From Arachis hypogaea (Eukaryota; Streptophyta; Magnoliopsida; Fabales; Fabaceae), in assembly GCF_003086295.3 (NCBI RefSeq), contig NC_092039.1, forward strand, positions 71,567,649 to 71,631,648: 64,000 bases of DNA, written 5' to 3'. The stretch's first letter is position 1. Every line of letters starts with the position of its first letter. The position numbers and the translations under genes were made by a program. A model generated the notes under the pieces. The model worked only from the letters and a program-made list of their open reading frames with translations. It was not told the origin of the DNA and searched no databases. Positions 11,283-23,136 of this stretch are shown in pieces.

Positions 11283-12651
11283 ACTGCTGAAGCTCGGGAT
11301 GGGGGTCAACAATCGCGCCGGGCTGTGGCTCATGCTCAGGCCATGGAACTGGCGGTGGTGCTGGCTGTGAGTCCTCAGGAGGCTGCTGAGTCTCAATAGT
11401 GGTCTATGCCTCTGGTGGTGCGTCCTGCTGAATCGACTCCTCGCCATGCTCCTCCTCCTGATCTTGCTCATCTGAGGTGGGAGAGTCTGGAAGTGGGGAC
11501 AGCTCGATGCCCTGTGATGCGAATGCCCGGTCTAAACGGTCAATACGTCTTATAAGGCGACGCTCGAGGAACTCCAAGAAACGGAGTAAGCGATGCACCA
11601 ATAGGTATGTCGACTCAGGTGCTGGTGGTGGTGGTAAGGATGCGGTGGCGGTCGAGGAAGAGGGGGCTGCTGCTGTGGAGGGTGAAGGTCCAGCTGCCTC
11701 CACAGTCACTCTAGCATGAGAACGGCCTCTAAGAGGTGGTCTCTCGTGCACCCAACCACCCCAAGGAATAGTGACCTCCTTGTCATCATCATCCAAGGGT
11801 GGTGGTGTTTCATCATCATCCCTTCACTGAACATCAGCTAACTCAGCCATACTGGTAACCAGAGTGGGAAATGGAAGTAAGCTACGGATATATGCTCGCC
11901 ACATACTCTGTCGGATCAAACGGGGGAAGTACACCTCTTTTCCCTCCATGACACAACCGATCAAAACTAACATGTCCATCGGGATCTCAGAGAAATGTGT
12001 GGTGGGCAAGATATAGGTGGCAAATATCATCTGCCAGGTCTTGGCCTCTCTAGACAAATGAGCAAACATCATCCCCTTGGGCTTCTTGTTGCTCGAATCC
12101 ATCACCCATGGAGTCTCTGGTGTGGCAATCACACGCTTAAGCGCCTCATAATCGAAGGTCATGCAGTTGATAGCAATATCTACCTGTTGATATGTGGAAG
12201 CATCATCAGTAATGTGTTGGCACTGCAGTGCCTCTTTGATGGCATCCTCAATAATCATAATCTCTCTATCCCTCAGCTGAACTGAATCGAGATTGGCACG
12301 GAAGAAGTTGCAGTAGAACTCCTTGACCCATGAGATGTTTATCCTCCCCAGATCCCTATCAACAAAATTCAAACCCAACTCTAGAATGCGGCCATTGACG
12401 ACATGCCTTACATCATTTGAAAGCACCAACCTCTTCTCAACATTTAGATTTTTCTTCCGGTATTTGGGGAAGCAAAGCTCACAGTAGAGGTTGGGGAATT
12501 TGAGTGGGTCAGTGGATGGAAGCAGCTGATTTTCCTTATCCGTCTCATTCAGTGGATTGTTAGCATAATTAGCATATAGGGACGCGATAGAGATTTTAGA
12601 GTGCTTTCTTTTCTTAGAAGGAGTGGCTATGGCTTTCCCTTTGTTTGACAT
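11281..12651 (-). pseudogene. N2 third ORF, 457 codons with two nonsense stops
   Basis: It starts M-S-N-K-G-K-A-I-A-T with a lysine-rich, nuclear-signal-like head (K-K-R-K-H). The frame runs unshifted to the TAG at 11281, but with in-frame TGA at 11824-11826 and TAG at 11404-11406; both could come from single C-to-T changes. The N-terminal 275 residues resemble the Athila third-ORF protein (W-V-K-E-F-Y, L-I-G-C-V-M-E-G-K-E-V). The rest is a Pro/Ser/Ala-rich linker and an acidic tail (D-E-Q-D-Q-E-E-E). I see no membrane span. Role unknown; it is the only part of N2 clearly shared at protein level with autonomous elements. Confidence 0.72.
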
Positions 12652-15107
12652 CCTGAAAAACAGAATTTACATAATATAAAAAGCTAGCCAAATAATCAAG
12701 AAGCACTCATAACAATGCATATTCAGAAATTGAGCAAATAAAGTAGAATTCTTGGAATGAAAGCAACAAGGTTCAGAATTCAAAAGAATCTTCAAACCAA
12801 GAATTCAAACCACAATTGCACATTACTTGATTATTAAGCCTAAGAAACACCATATCCAAAAGAATGATCAAAAGAGTTAAGTCAAAAACCAAAAGAGAAG
12901 TTAGTCAGTTAAACAAGTTAGAGTTAGAAATCAGTTTGGAAGTCAGTGATATGGTGGCTACCGGCTTAATTCAAAAGATATGTACATAGTAGGGATGTAA
13001 GCATGTTCACAATCATGAAAAACATCAAGTCATTGATGATGAAATATGATGTCGCTAAAAAGACAACTCACGAGAAAACAAGTCATCAATCAATGTAGAT
13101 TACTAGAATTACATGAATTGGTGTTGGTGCGATCAAAATGTCAAAGAATGAATCAATCAAGAAATATTCAACACCCAATTTGATGAGCCATGAAAGTCAC
13201 AAAGATTGAGATAAGATTTGAAAAATTCATATGCCATGTGACCAAGGGTAATCTGGGCATGAAGGGTTCGAATCATAGCGGTCATATAGGTAGAAGAAAT
13301 CATCAATCTTGTGGAGCAAGCAAATAAGCTCAATTTCAAATGAAAATCAAGTTACTGGTCAATCTGAAAATTCATTAGAATCATTCAATGCGTATAAGCA
13401 ATCTAGCATAAATATAAGCAAAGAATATGAGAATCATGACCAAACTTGTTTTTGAACAATTTCCAAAACCATTTAGGTAACAAAATCCTTTTGATACATA
13501 AATCATCAAATAGAAGTTGTTACAACAAGTGAGTGTAATTCATGGTGTATGGTTAGGAAAAAAATCCGGCAGCAATTTGGTAGTAAGTTGGCTATTTCCC
13601 AAATTAAAGCAGTCAAATTAACTTCCATATGAATGCATCAACAATGAAAAACGGAGAAGACCATATATAAATGCATTGGAAGTAAGCAATTGAGGAATGA
13701 ACTTGAATGAGCTGCAAATAACCATCAGCAATGAACAGTGAAGCAACATGCAACATACAACATAAGCAGAGCAATGAAACAGAGTAGTTCCTCACAGCAC
13801 AAAAATTCAAACACGTAATTACAAACGGAGCACTTATCAGACCTAGAATCCTCTAACCACATCCTAACTACCTAACAGCAAATATCTCTAACTATCCTAA
13901 CAAACAAAATCATGTACTAACTAATTAAACTAACAAGAAGTTAAGAATAGAAATAAAATAGAGCAGAGGTAGGGTGGAACCTGGGAAGCAGAAATGGATG
14001 CGGAAAAGGGAAGGAAAGGGAAGCAGTGGAAGTGATCAGCAGAGTTACTACCTCGGATGGTGGTAAGGAGGAAGCTTGCGCCAGTGACAATGGAGGTCAC
14101 ATCGGTCGGAGTTGCGGTCACCGTGAGAGAGGACAGAGGAGTGAGAGGGAGAAGGAAACAGCGAGAAGGAAACGGCAAGAAGGAGAGGAAGAAAAAGAGA
14201 GGGGTGAGGCGGTGACAGCGGTGGTCTCGGGGTGGTTCGCCGGAGAGGGGTAACGGAGGTTGGGGGTGGAACGTTGGAGAGGAGGAGCAGAGAGGGACGT
14301 TGGGGAAGAGGAGAGGGTTGCGCGAATGCACTGTTCCCTTCACGAATTCAGGGTTAGTGATTTTTGCATCCGCGTGAGCGCGTATGTTGCGCGTCCGCGC
14401 ATGTGGGTTGGGCTAGAGGCATAAGGAGGCCCAGAGTTGGCACAACTCTTAGGTTCTTAGCCTGGGTGATGCTGAGATGCATCGACGCACATGCCCACTG
14501 TACGCGTTCGCGTGGATCGCTTGAGCCTATGGAATGGGCGCGGAGGTGCAAATTACGCTGACGCGTGGGAAGAGAAACAGGAAGGGGCGTGGACACGTGC
14601 AGCGTGCGTCCGCATGGGTTGAGATACAGAGTTGGCCCAAAAGTGGCACAACTTTCTGGTCCTTGGCCTAGAAAGTTCAGAATGCGATTCTACGCGCGCG
14701 CTCTATGCGCTAGCGCATAGAATCTCTCTTTCTTCTCTTTTTCTTTTTTTTTTTGGGAAGAGCTTAGTACCCTCTCAATCTCCTTCAAGGTCCTAAAGCA
14801 AGCTAAGATGTAAAATTGATACATAATTTGAAATAATGGGTATTTTTCAAATGAACTTAGAAATCTTGGAATCCAAGCAAAAACTCAATTTCAAAGAATC
14901 ATCCCATATTCAAGCATAGATTTTATGAAACACCTTAGCAATCAAAGTAAAATACAATTAGAAGGTAGAGAAACTATATGCAATGGAACCCAATTCATTC
15001 ATTCGTTATATTTACAAGAGAATGGAAAGAGTTTACCATGGTGGGATGTCTCCTACCAAGCACTTTTGGTTTAAGTCCTTAAGTTGGACATTTGGGAGGC
15101 TCCTTGT
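12652..15107 (-). other. N2 region between gag-like and third ORF: GC palindromes and post-ORF hairpin, no gene
   Basis: It is upstream of the third ORF in the minus sense. At 15031-15063 the minus strand reads AAAAGTGCTTGGTAGG then AGACAT then CCCACC, a diverged copy of the post-ORF hairpin. GC-rich palindromic words (CGCGTGAGCGCG, GCGCTAGCGC) occur at 14360-14420, 14505-14565 and 14690-14725. The rest (12652-14000) is AT-rich without coding potential. Long frames at 13930-14343 are low-complexity and have no family match I recognise. Confidence 0.65.
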
Positions 15108-16639
15108 TGATGAGCGGATAATTTGTATGCTTTTTGGCATTGTTTTTAGTATGTTTTTAGTATGATCTAGTTAGTTTCTAGTATATTTTTATTAGTTTTT
15201 AGTTAAAATTCACTTTTCTGGACTTTACTATGAGTTTGTGTGTTTTTCTGTGATTTCAGGTATTTTCTGGCTGAAATTGAGGGTCCTGAGCAAAAATCTG
15301 ATTCTGAGACCAAAAAGGACTGCAGATGCTGTTGGATTCTGACCTCCCTGCACTCGAAGTGGATTTTCTGGAGCTACAGAAGCCCAATTGGCGTGCTCTC
15401 AACGGCATTGGAAAGTAGACATCCTGGGCTTTCCAGAAATATATGATAGTCCATACTTTGCCCAAGATTTGATGGCCCAAACCGGCGTAGCAAATCAGCC
15501 TCAGAAATTCCAGCGTTAAACGCCGGAACTGGCATGAAACTTGGAGTTAAACGCCCAAACTGGCATGAGAACTGGCGTTTAACTCCAGAAAACGTCTCTA
15601 CACATAAAAGCTTCAATGCTCAGCCCAAGCACACACCAAGTGGACCCAGAAGTGGATTTTTACGTCATTTACTCATTTCTGTACACCCTAGGCTACTAGT
15701 TTACTATTAATAGGATCATTTGACATTGTATCTGTACCTGATGACTTCATGACACTTTTACACCTTTCTTTGTGTACTTTCCACGGCATGAGTCTCTAAA
15801 CCCCATGGTTGGGGGTGAGGAGCTCTGCTGTGTCTTGATGGATTAATGCAATTACTACTGTTTCTCATTCAATCATGCTTGCTTCCATTCTAAGATAATA
15901 CTTGTTCTTAATCCGGATGAATGTGATGATCTGTGACAATCATCATCATTCTCAACCATGAACGTGTGACTGACAACCACCTCCGTTCTACCTTAGATTA
16001 AGTAGTTATCTCTTGGATTCTTTAATCGGAATCTTCGTGGTATAAGCTAGGACTGATGGCGGCATTCAAGAGAATCCGGAAGGTCTAAACCTTGTCTGTG
16101 GTATTCTGAGTAGGATTCGATGATTGAATGACTGTGACGTGCTTCAATCTCCTGAAGGCGGCGCGTTAGTGACAGACGCAAAAGAATCACTGGATTCTAT
16201 TCCGGCCTGATTGAGAACCGACAGATGAATTCCGCTATGCTGTGACAGAGCATATGCAATCACTTTCACTGAGAGGATGGGAGGTAGCCATTGACAACGG
16301 TGAAACCCTACATACAGCTTGCCATGGAAGGAGACTTGCGTGTTTGAAGAAGAAGATAGTAGGAAAGCAGAGATTCAGAAGATGGAGAATCTCCAAACCT
16401 CAACCTATTCTCCATTACTGCAAAACAAGTAATCATTTCATGTTCTTTTGCTTTTCACAATCAATCCTGATAATTTCTGATATCCTGACTAAGATTTACA
16501 AGATAACCATAGCTTGCTTCAAGCCGACAATCTCTGTGGGATCGACCCTTGCTCACGCAAGGTATTACTTGGACGACCCAGTACACTTGCTGGTTAGTTG
16601 TGCGGGATTGCAAAAGTGTGATTGCAATTTCGTGCACCA
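15108..16639 (+). repeat. A2 5' LTR
   Basis: 1532 bases, TG...CA. U3 holds three palindromic words with 31-base spacing (starts 15512, 15543, 15574), then a weak TATA region (15704-15714). The same block is repeated at 25016-26546. Confidence 0.96.
15704..15714 (+). promoter_or_regulatory. Probable TATA region of the A2 5' LTR
   Basis: CTATTAATAGG aligns with the TATAAAA of the solo LTR at 1943 and with CTATAAGTAGG in the A5 LTR (about 42138). It lies about 115 bases after the last palindrome. Confidence 0.5.
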
Positions 16640-16645
16640 AGTTTT

Positions 16646-16663
16646 TGGCGCCGTTGCCGAGGA
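16646..16663 (+). other. A2 primer-binding site (tRNA-Asp)
   Basis: TGGCGCCGTTGCCGAGGA, seven bases after the LTR end. It pairs with the 3' end of plant tRNA-Asp (ending CCCCGGCAACGGCGCCA) with one mismatch (A for G). The other PBS copies in the window have GGGG or other single changes. Confidence 0.88.
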
Positions 16664-17208
16664 TTGTTGAGTTTGGACAACTGACGGCTTATCTTGTTGC
16701 TTAGATTAGGACTGTTTTATTTTTGTTGGTTTAGAGTCTTTTAGTTGAGTCTAGTTCCATATTCTAAGTTTGGTGTCAATTGCATGCTTTTGTTTTCCTT
16801 TTGATTTTCGATTTTTGCATGTTTTTAGTCCCTTTTTGATTTACAAAAATTCTAAGTTTGGTGTCCTCTTTGTGTTTTTCCCTTAAAAAATTTTCAAAAA
16901 CTGTGTGTTTGATTTTCTAAAATTTTAAGTTTGGTGTCTTTTTGTGTTTTTCTCTTTCCTCTTTTCAAAATCAAATCCTTTTCATAAAAATTTTTCAATC
17001 ATATCTTTTTAATTGCTGTTTTCAAAATCTTTTTGATTAACTAATTGATTCAGTTTTCAATTTACTTAGATCTTATTTTCTTTTTGATTTTCGAATTTTT
17101 ATTTTAATTTTCCTCTGTTTTATTTTAGTTTTTCGTTTATTCAAAAAAAAAAACAACAAAAACAAAATTTATCTCTTTGCAATCATCATCATTTCCCTTT
17201 TGTCCATC
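16664..17208 (+). other. A2 leader (5' untranslated)
   Basis: T-rich leader between PBS and gag ATG. It contains three copies of TAAGTTTGGTGTC (16765, 16853, 16926), the same word that precedes the 3' LTR, and an A-rich run before the start codon. No coding potential seen. Confidence 0.7.
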
Positions 17209-20200
17209 ATGGACTTAAGTGGGATTAATCAGTCCAAAAGGACTCTGGGGTCATATGCTAACCCCATTACAGCTGCATATGGGAGTAGCATCTGTACACC
17301 TCCCATCAAAGCAAGCAGCTTTGAACTAAATCCTCAACTCATTATCATAGTGCAGCAAAATTGCCAGTATTCCGGTCTTCCACAGGAAGAACCTACTGAG
17401 TTTCTGGCACAGTTTTTACAAATTGCTGACACAGTACATGATAAAGAGGTAGATCAGGATGTCTACAGACTATTGTTGTTTCCATTTGCTGTAAAAGATC
17501 AAGCTAAAAGATGGTTGAATAACCAACCTACAGCAAGCATAAAGACATGGAAACAGTTGTCAGACAAATTCCTGAGTCATTTTTACCCTCCAAAAAGGAT
17601 GACACAGTTAAGGCTGGACATCCAAGGCTTTAAACAAGAGGATAATGAATCCCTTTATAATGCCTGGGAGAGGTATAGAGGTATGCTAAGGAAATATCCC
17701 TCTGAAATGTTTTCAGAGTGGGTACAGTTAGACATTTTTTATTATGGGCTTACAGAAAAAGCTCAGATGTCTTTAGACCACTCAGCTGGTGGATCTATAC
17801 ACATGAGGAAGACAATTGAAGAAGCTCAAGAGCTTATAGACACTGTTGCTAGAAACCAATATTTGTATTCTAGCAATGAGTTCTCTCCAAAAGAGGAAGT
17901 CATGACAGTAGTCACTGACCCTAATCCTCAAGAACAGATAAATGAGCTTAATCAACAATTGCTCCTGATGACAGAACAGTTAGCAGACTTTAAAGAGATG
18001 CTCTATGAAACTAAAGTTGCTAACAAGAGCATAGAACTGCAGTTGAATCAAGCAAAACAGCAAATATCTAAACAGATAACAGAGGAATGTCAAGCAGTTC
18101 AATTGAGGAGTGGGAAGACCCTGAATAACACTGCTCAAAAGAGTAAAAAGCCAAACAAGGAACAATTGACAGAGGACGACCAAACCACTGTTCAAAATCC
18201 CTCTGAGGACAGTAAGAGCCCAGAGAGGAATGCTATTGGCGTTCAAACGCCAGAAAGGGAAGGAAAGCTGGCGTTAAACGCCCATTCCTTGCCCAGTTCT
18301 GGCGTTCAAACGCCAGAAAAGGGGGAAAAGTTGGCGTTTAACGCCCAAACTTCACCCATTCCTAGCGTTCAGACGCCTGGGGAGAATCAGACACCTGAGA
18401 GTGCTAACAGTAATCCCTCTAACAAGGCTTCTTCAACCACTTCTGTAAGGAATAAACCTGCAGCATCTAAGGTTGAAGAATATAAAGCCAAGATGCCTTA
18501 TCCTCAAAAACTCCGCCAAGCGGAACAGGATAAGCAATTTGCCCGCTTTGCAGACTATCTAAGGACTCTTGAAATAAAGATTCCGTTTGCAGAGGCACTT
18601 GAGCAAATACCTTCTTATGCTAAGTTCATGAAAGAAATCCTAAGTCATAAGAAGGATTGGAGAGAAACTGAAAAAGTGTTTCTCACTGAAGAATGCAGTG
18701 CAGTCATATTAAAAAGCTTACCAGAAAAGCTTCAAGATCCAGGGAGCTTTATGATACCATGCACATTAGAAGGTGCTTGCACCAAGACAGCTCTATGTGA
18801 TCTTGGAGCAAGCATCAATCTAATACCTGCATCCACTATCAGAAAGCTTGGGTTGACTGGAGAAGTCAAACCAACCCGGATATGCCTCCAACTTGCTGAT
18901 GGCTCCATTAAACACCCATCAGGCATAATTGAGGACATGATTGTCAAGGTTGGGCCATTTGCCTTTCCCACTGACTTTGTGGTGCTGGAAATGGAGGAGC
19001 ACAAGAGTGCAACTCTCATTCTAGGAAGACCCTTCCTAGCAACTGGACGAACTCTCATTGATGTGCAAAAAGGGGAAGTCACCTTGAGAGTCAATGAGGA
19101 TGAGTTCAAGTTGAATGCTGTAAAAGCTATGCAGCATCCAGACATACCAAATGACTGCATGGGCGCTGACATTATTGACTCTCTGGTAGAAGAGATCAAT
19201 ATGGCTGAAAGCCTAGAATCAGAGCTTGAGGACATCTTCAAGGATGCTCAAACTGATCAAGAAGAACTAGAGGAGGTAAAGGAATTGTCGAAAATTCCTC
19301 AGGAGGAGGATAAGCCTCCCAAGCCTGAACTCAAACCACTACCACCATCCCTGAAATATGCATTTCTGGGAGAGGGTGACACTTTTCCAGTGATTATAAG
19401 CTCTGCTTTAAACTCACAGGAAGAGGAAGCACTGATTCAAGTGCTAAGGACACACAAGACAGCTCTTGGGTGGTCCATAAGTGATCTTAAGGGCATTAGC
19501 CCAGCTAGATGCATGCACAAGATCCTACTGGAGGATAATGCCAAACCAGTGGTCCAACCACAGAGGAGGCTAAATCCTGCCATGAAGGAGGTGGTGCAGA
19601 AAGAGGTCACTAAGTTACTAGAGGCTGGGATTATTTATCCTATTTCTGATAGCCCCTGGGTGAGCCCTGTCCAAGTTGTTCCCAAAAAGGGAGGCATGAC
19701 AGTGGTTCATAATGAAAAAAATGAACTGGTTCCTACAAGGACAATCACAGGGTGGCGCATGTGTATTGACTACAGAAGGCTCAATACAGCCACCAGAAAG
19801 GATCATTTTCCTTTACCATTCATAGACCAAATGCTAGAAAGACTAGCTGGCCATGATTATTACTGCTTTTTGGATGGCTATTCAGGCTACAACCAAATTG
19901 CAGTAGATCCTCAGGACCAAGAGAAAACAGCATTCACTTGCCCTTCTGGCGTGTTTGCCTATAGGAGGATGCCTTTTGGTCTGTGCAACGCACCTGCAAC
20001 CTTTCAGAGGTGCATGCTCTCTATCTTCTCAGATATGGTAGAGAAATTTCTGGAAGTCTTCATGGATGACTTTTCAGTATATGGAGACTCATTTAGCTCC
20101 TGTCTTAATCACCTAGCACTTGTCCTGAAAAGGTGCCAAGAGACTAACCTGGTTTTAAACTGGGAGAAATGTCACTTTATGGTGACTGAAGGAATTGTCC

Positions 20201-22215
20201 TTGGGCACAAAATTTCAAGCAGGGGAATAGAGGTGGATAAGGCAAAGGTAGAGGTAATTGAAAAATTACCACCACCTGCCAATGTTAAGGCAATCAGAAG
20301 CTTTCTGGGGCATGCAGGATTCTACAGAAGGTTTATAAAGGATTTTTCGAAAATTGCAAAACCTCTGAGTAACCTGTTAGCTGCCGACACACCATTTGTG
20401 TTTGATACACAGTGTCTGCAGGCATTTGAGACCCTGAAAGCTAAGCTGGTCACAGCACCAGTCATCTCTGCACCAGATTGGACATTGCCATTTGAACTAA
20501 TGTGTGATGCCAGTGACCATGCCATTGGTGCAGTGTTGGGACAGAGGCATAACAAGCTTTTGCACGTCATTTACTATGCCAGCCGTGTTCTAAATGACGC
20601 ACAGAAGAACTACACAACCACAGAAAAAGAGTTACTTGCAGTGGTCTATGCCATTGACAAGTTTAGATCCTATCTAGTGGGATCCAAAGTGGTTGTGTAC
20701 ACTGACCATGCTGCTCTTAAATATCTACTCACAAAGCAGGATTCAAAACCCAGGCTCATTAGATGGGTGTTGCTTCTGCAAGAGTTTGATATAGAAATAA
20801 GAGACAGAAAAGGGACAGAGAACCAAGTAGCAGATCATCTGTCCCGAATAGAACCAGTAGCTGGGGCGTCCCTCCCTTCTACTGAGATCTCAAAGACTTT
20901 CCCAGATGAGCAACTATTTGCCATTCAGGAAGCTCCATGGTTTGCAGATATTGCAAATTTTAAAGCTGTGAGGTTCATACCCAAAGAGTACAGTTACATG
21001 CAGAGAAAGAAATTAATTTCAGATGCCAAGTACTACCTCTGGGATGAACCATATCTCTTCAAGAGATGTGCTGACGGAGTGATCCGCAGGTGTGTACCCA
21101 GAGAAGAAGCACAAAGGATCCTATGGCACTGCCATGGATCACAGTATGGAGGACATTTTGGAAGTGAGCGAACAGCCACTAAAGTCCTCCAATGTGGCTT
21201 CTACTGGCCTACTCTCTATGAAGATTCCCGAGAGTTTGTGCGTAACTGTGACAGTTGCCAAAGAGCTGGTAACCTGCCTCATGGATATGCCATGCCTCAA
21301 CAAGGGATATTAGAGATAGAACTGTTTGATGTATGGGGAATTGACTTCATGGGGCCATTCCCACCATCATACTCAAACACTTACATTCTGGTGGCAGTAG
21401 ACTATGTGTCTAAGTGGGTAGAAGCGATTGCTACACCCACCAATGATACTAAGACCGTACTGAAATTCCTCCAGAAAAACATTTTCAGCAGATTTGGCGT
21501 TCCCAGAGTGCTAATCAGTGATGGGGGCACTCATTTCTGCAATAAACAGCTACACCTTGCTATGGTTAGATATGGAATTAGCCACAAAGTGGCAACTCCG
21601 TATCATCCACAGACAAATGGGCAAGCTGAGGTCTCTAACAGAGAGCTAAAGAGAATCCTGGAACGGACTGTGATGGCCCGAAGAAAGGATTGGGCAAAGA
21701 GCTTGGATGATGCTCTGTGGGCATACAGAGCAGCATTCAAGACTCCTATAGGAACCTCTCCATACCAACTGGTGTATGGGAAGGCCTGTCATTTGCCTGT
21801 GGAACTGGAACATAAAGCCTACTTGGCAACCAGATTCCTAAACATGGATGCACAGTTAGCTGGTGAAAAAAGACTGCTCCAGCTAAATGAGCTAGAGGAG
21901 TTCAGACTCAATGCCTTTGAAAATGCAAAAATTTATAAGGAAAAGGCAAAGAAATGGCATGACAAGAAGTTGTCAACCAGAGTCTTTGAGCCAGGACAAA
22001 AAGTTCTGCTCTTCAACTCTAGGCTCAGACTGTTTCCAAGAAAACTCAAATCCCGTTGGAGGGGTCCGTATGTGATTACAGGAGTGTCACCATATGGATA
22101 TGTTGAGCTTCAGGATATTGATTCTGACAAGAAGTTCATTGTTAATGGACAGAGAATCAAGCACTATCTTGAAGGAAATTTTGAGCAGGAATGCTCAAAA
22201 CTGAGACTTGAGTGA
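17209..22215 (+). CDS. A2 gag-pol polyprotein, 1668 residues
   Basis: One unbroken frame; the first ATG in context is 17209 (M-D-L-S-G). Gag (about 40-190) has the Retrotrans_gag pattern ([15 protein letters not shown]); no CCHC zinc knuckle is present. A linker (about 344-390) carries a 21-residue G-V-Q-T-P-E repeat encoded by palindromic DNA. Protease: D531 in C-D-L-G-A-S. RT: F-M-D-D with D953/D954. RNase H: D1100 in M-C-D-A-S, then T-E-K-E-L and Y-T-D-H. Integrase: H-H-C-C region ending C-D-S-C-Q (near 1345), catalytic D1379, D1438, E1474 (35 residues between the last two), then R-W-R-G-P-Y. No chromodomain. All catalytic residues are present, so it could be active. Gag and Pol are fused with no frameshift or stop between them. 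Confidence 0.95.
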   Translation: MDLSGINQSKRTLGSYANPITAAYGSSICTPPIKASSFELNPQLIIIVQQNCQYSGLPQEEPTEFLAQFLQIADTVHDKEVDQDVYRLLLFPFAVKDQAKRWLNNQPTASIKTWKQLSDKFLSHFYPPKRMTQLRLDIQGFKQEDNESLYNAWERYRGMLRKYPSEMFSEWVQLDIFYYGLTEKAQMSLDHSAGGSIHMRKTIEEAQELIDTVARNQYLYSSNEFSPKEEVMTVVTDPNPQEQINELNQQLLLMTEQLADFKEMLYETKVANKSIELQLNQAKQQISKQITEECQAVQLRSGKTLNNTAQKSKKPNKEQLTEDDQTTVQNPSEDSKSPERNAIGVQTPEREGKLALNAHSLPSSGVQTPEKGEKLAFNAQTSPIPSVQTPGENQTPESANSNPSNKASSTTSVRNKPAASKVEEYKAKMPYPQKLRQAEQDKQFARFADYLRTLEIKIPFAEALEQIPSYAKFMKEILSHKKDWRETEKVFLTEECSAVILKSLPEKLQDPGSFMIPCTLEGACTKTALCDLGASINLIPASTIRKLGLTGEVKPTRICLQLADGSIKHPSGIIEDMIVKVGPFAFPTDFVVLEMEEHKSATLILGRPFLATGRTLIDVQKGEVTLRVNEDEFKLNAVKAMQHPDIPNDCMGADIIDSLVEEINMAESLESELEDIFKDAQTDQEELEEVKELSKIPQEEDKPPKPELKPLPPSLKYAFLGEGDTFPVIISSALNSQEEEALIQVLRTHKTALGWSISDLKGISPARCMHKILLEDNAKPVVQPQRRLNPAMKEVVQKEVTKLLEAGIIYPISDSPWVSPVQVVPKKGGMTVVHNEKNELVPTRTITGWRMCIDYRRLNTATRKDHFPLPFIDQMLERLAGHDYYCFLDGYSGYNQIAVDPQDQEKTAFTCPSGVFAYRRMPFGLCNAPATFQRCMLSIFSDMVEKFLEVFMDDFSVYGDSFSSCLNHLALVLKRCQETNLVLNWEKCHFMVTEGIVLGHKISSRGIEVDKAKVEVIEKLPPPANVKAIRSFLGHAGFYRRFIKDFSKIAKPLSNLLAADTPFVFDTQCLQAFETLKAKLVTAPVISAPDWTLPFELMCDASDHAIGAVLGQRHNKLLHVIYYASRVLNDAQKNYTTTEKELLAVVYAIDKFRSYLVGSKVVVYTDHAALKYLLTKQDSKPRLIRWVLLLQEFDIEIRDRKGTENQVADHLSRIEPVAGASLPSTEISKTFPDEQLFAIQEAPWFADIANFKAVRFIPKEYSYMQRKKLISDAKYYLWDEPYLFKRCADGVIRRCVPREEAQRILWHCHGSQYGGHFGSERTATKVLQCGFYWPTLYEDSREFVRNCDSCQRAGNLPHGYAMPQQGILEIELFDVWGIDFMGPFPPSYSNTYILVAVDYVSKWVEAIATPTNDTKTVLKFLQKNIFSRFGVPRVLISDGGTHFCNKQLHLAMVRYGISHKVATPYHPQTNGQAEVSNRELKRILERTVMARRKDWAKSLDDALWAYRAAFKTPIGTSPYQLVYGKACHLPVELEHKAYLATRFLNMDAQLAGEKRLLQLNELEEFRLNAFENAKIYKEKAKKWHDKKLSTRVFEPGQKVLLFNSRLRLFPRKLKSRWRGPYVITGVSPYGYVELQDIDSDKKFIVNGQRIKHYLEGNFEQECSKLRLE
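18238..18378 (+). repeat. Palindrome array inside the gag-protease linker
   Basis: GGCGTTCAAACGCC, GGCGTTAAACGCC, GGCGTTCAAACGCC, GGCGTTTAACGCC and AGCGTTCAGACGCCT start at 18238, 18270, 18301, 18333 and 18364 (steps 32, 31, 32, 31). Two steps equal 63 bases, so the frame is kept and the protein shows a 21-residue repeat. The words are those of the non-coding array at 22384-22712. Confidence 0.9.
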
Positions 22216-22242
22216 TTCTCAGTGAAGGTCCAGCTAAAGACA

Positions 22243-22274
22243 GTAAAGAAGCGCTTGCTGGGAGGCAACCCAGT
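22243..22274 (+). other. Post-pol conserved hairpin (A2)
   Basis: AAGAAGCGCTTG then CTGGG-AGGCAA-CCCAG (22258-22273), a perfect 5-bp stem, about 30 bases after the gag-pol stop. Other families have GTTGGG-AGGCAA-CCCAAC, so the closing pairs change together. Confidence 0.75.
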
Positions 22275-22383
22275 CATTAGTAGGTTGTATGATTAGTTCT
22301 TACAGAGGCAAATATCAAAAATGAAGGAATTCACAGAGTTACAGAAGGATTCAGCTCAAAAAGCAAAGAAAATGAGCTTACTG

Positions 22384-22712
22384 GCGAAAAAATGCCAGTA
22401 AGGGGCATTTTGGGCGTTAAACGCCAGAATGGGTACCATTCTGGGCGTTTAACGCCAGGAATGGGTACCATTCTGGGTGTTTAACGCCAGGAATGGTGCC
22501 ATTTTGGGCGTTAAACGCCAGAATGGGCACCATTCTGGGCGTTTAACGCCAGGTGTGCAGCATCCTGGGCGTTTTGAAAAACGCCCAGTGATAAAGGCTG
22601 TCTGGCATTTAACGCCAGCCAGGGCACCTGGCTGGGCGTTAAACGCCCAAAAGGGGTGCCAATTGGGCGTTAAACGCCAGAATGAGTGCCATTCTGGGCG
22701 TTTAACGCCAGA
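22384..22712 (+). repeat. Non-coding 31/32-bp-period palindrome array (A2)
   Basis: GGCGTTAAACGCC-type palindromes start at 22413, 22444, 22476, 22507 and 22538 (steps 31, 32, 31, 31), then less regularly to about 22710. Linkers AGAATGGGTACCATTCT are palindromic as well. The mean step is close to three turns of B-DNA (31.5 bp). Confidence 0.92.
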
Positions 22713-23062
22713 AAGGTGGGGGGACCACATTTTTGTTTTCAACTCAAATTTTTTCAAACTTTCCTCTTTTTACCCATACTCTTCTACATAAATGCACTTC
22801 AACCTTTCATCATTCACTTTCAAATCTTCACAAATCAAAACCATTCTTCAAATCTATTTCAAATTAATCCCAAATCTTCTTCAAAAACTCACCCTTTTTT
22901 CAATTTCTTTCCATATCTTCTCAAATCTCCTTTCAAATCTCTTTTTTTTTTTCGAAAAAACTCTCCCCCTCACCTTATAAATTCGTGTTTGGCTTCCTCT
23001 TTCCACCACACCATTCGAATTTCCTCTTCCTCTCTCTCTCTCTTCTCTTCTTTCTTCTCTTT
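22713..23062 (+). other. Pyrimidine-rich spacer (A2)
   Basis: T/C-rich tract leading to the third-ORF hairpin. The open frames here are low-complexity products of the tract, and I see no gene. Confidence 0.6.
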
Positions 23063-23099
23063 TTGCTTGAGGACAAGCAAAACCTCTAAGTTTGGTGTG
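23063..23099 (+). other. Conserved hairpin plus TAAGTTTGGTGTG before the third ORF (A2)
   Basis: TTGCTTG-AGGA-CAAGCAA (23063-23080), a perfect 7-bp stem, then TAAGTTTGGTGTG (23087-23099). The ATG follows at 23137. The same pair of elements precedes the 3' LTR at 24979-25015. Confidence 0.85.
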
Positions 23100-23136
23100 C
23101 TTTTCCGTGATCACTAAGCCAAGATTCATCAAGATC

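Noticed and set aside
13930..14343. 137-codon minus frame (Pro/Ser/Phe-rich) with a possible signal peptide look
   Set aside because: Lies in the N2 spacer, low complexity, no related frame elsewhere in the window.
15240..15616. Repeated frames (68-80 codons) in A-family LTRs, also at 25148-25524 and 41675-41933
   Set aside because: They lie in the LTR upstream of the TATA region and recur only because the LTR is repeated; decayed in other LTR copies.
17209..22215. Chromodomain or CCHC zinc knuckle in A2 gag-pol
   Set aside because: I looked for both; no CX2CX4HX4C and no chromodomain-like tail are present.
22384..22712. Regularly spaced palindromic repeats that resemble a CRISPR array
   Set aside because: Spacers are near-identical and palindromic, repeats are only 13-14 bases, and the context is a plant retrotransposon without cas genes.
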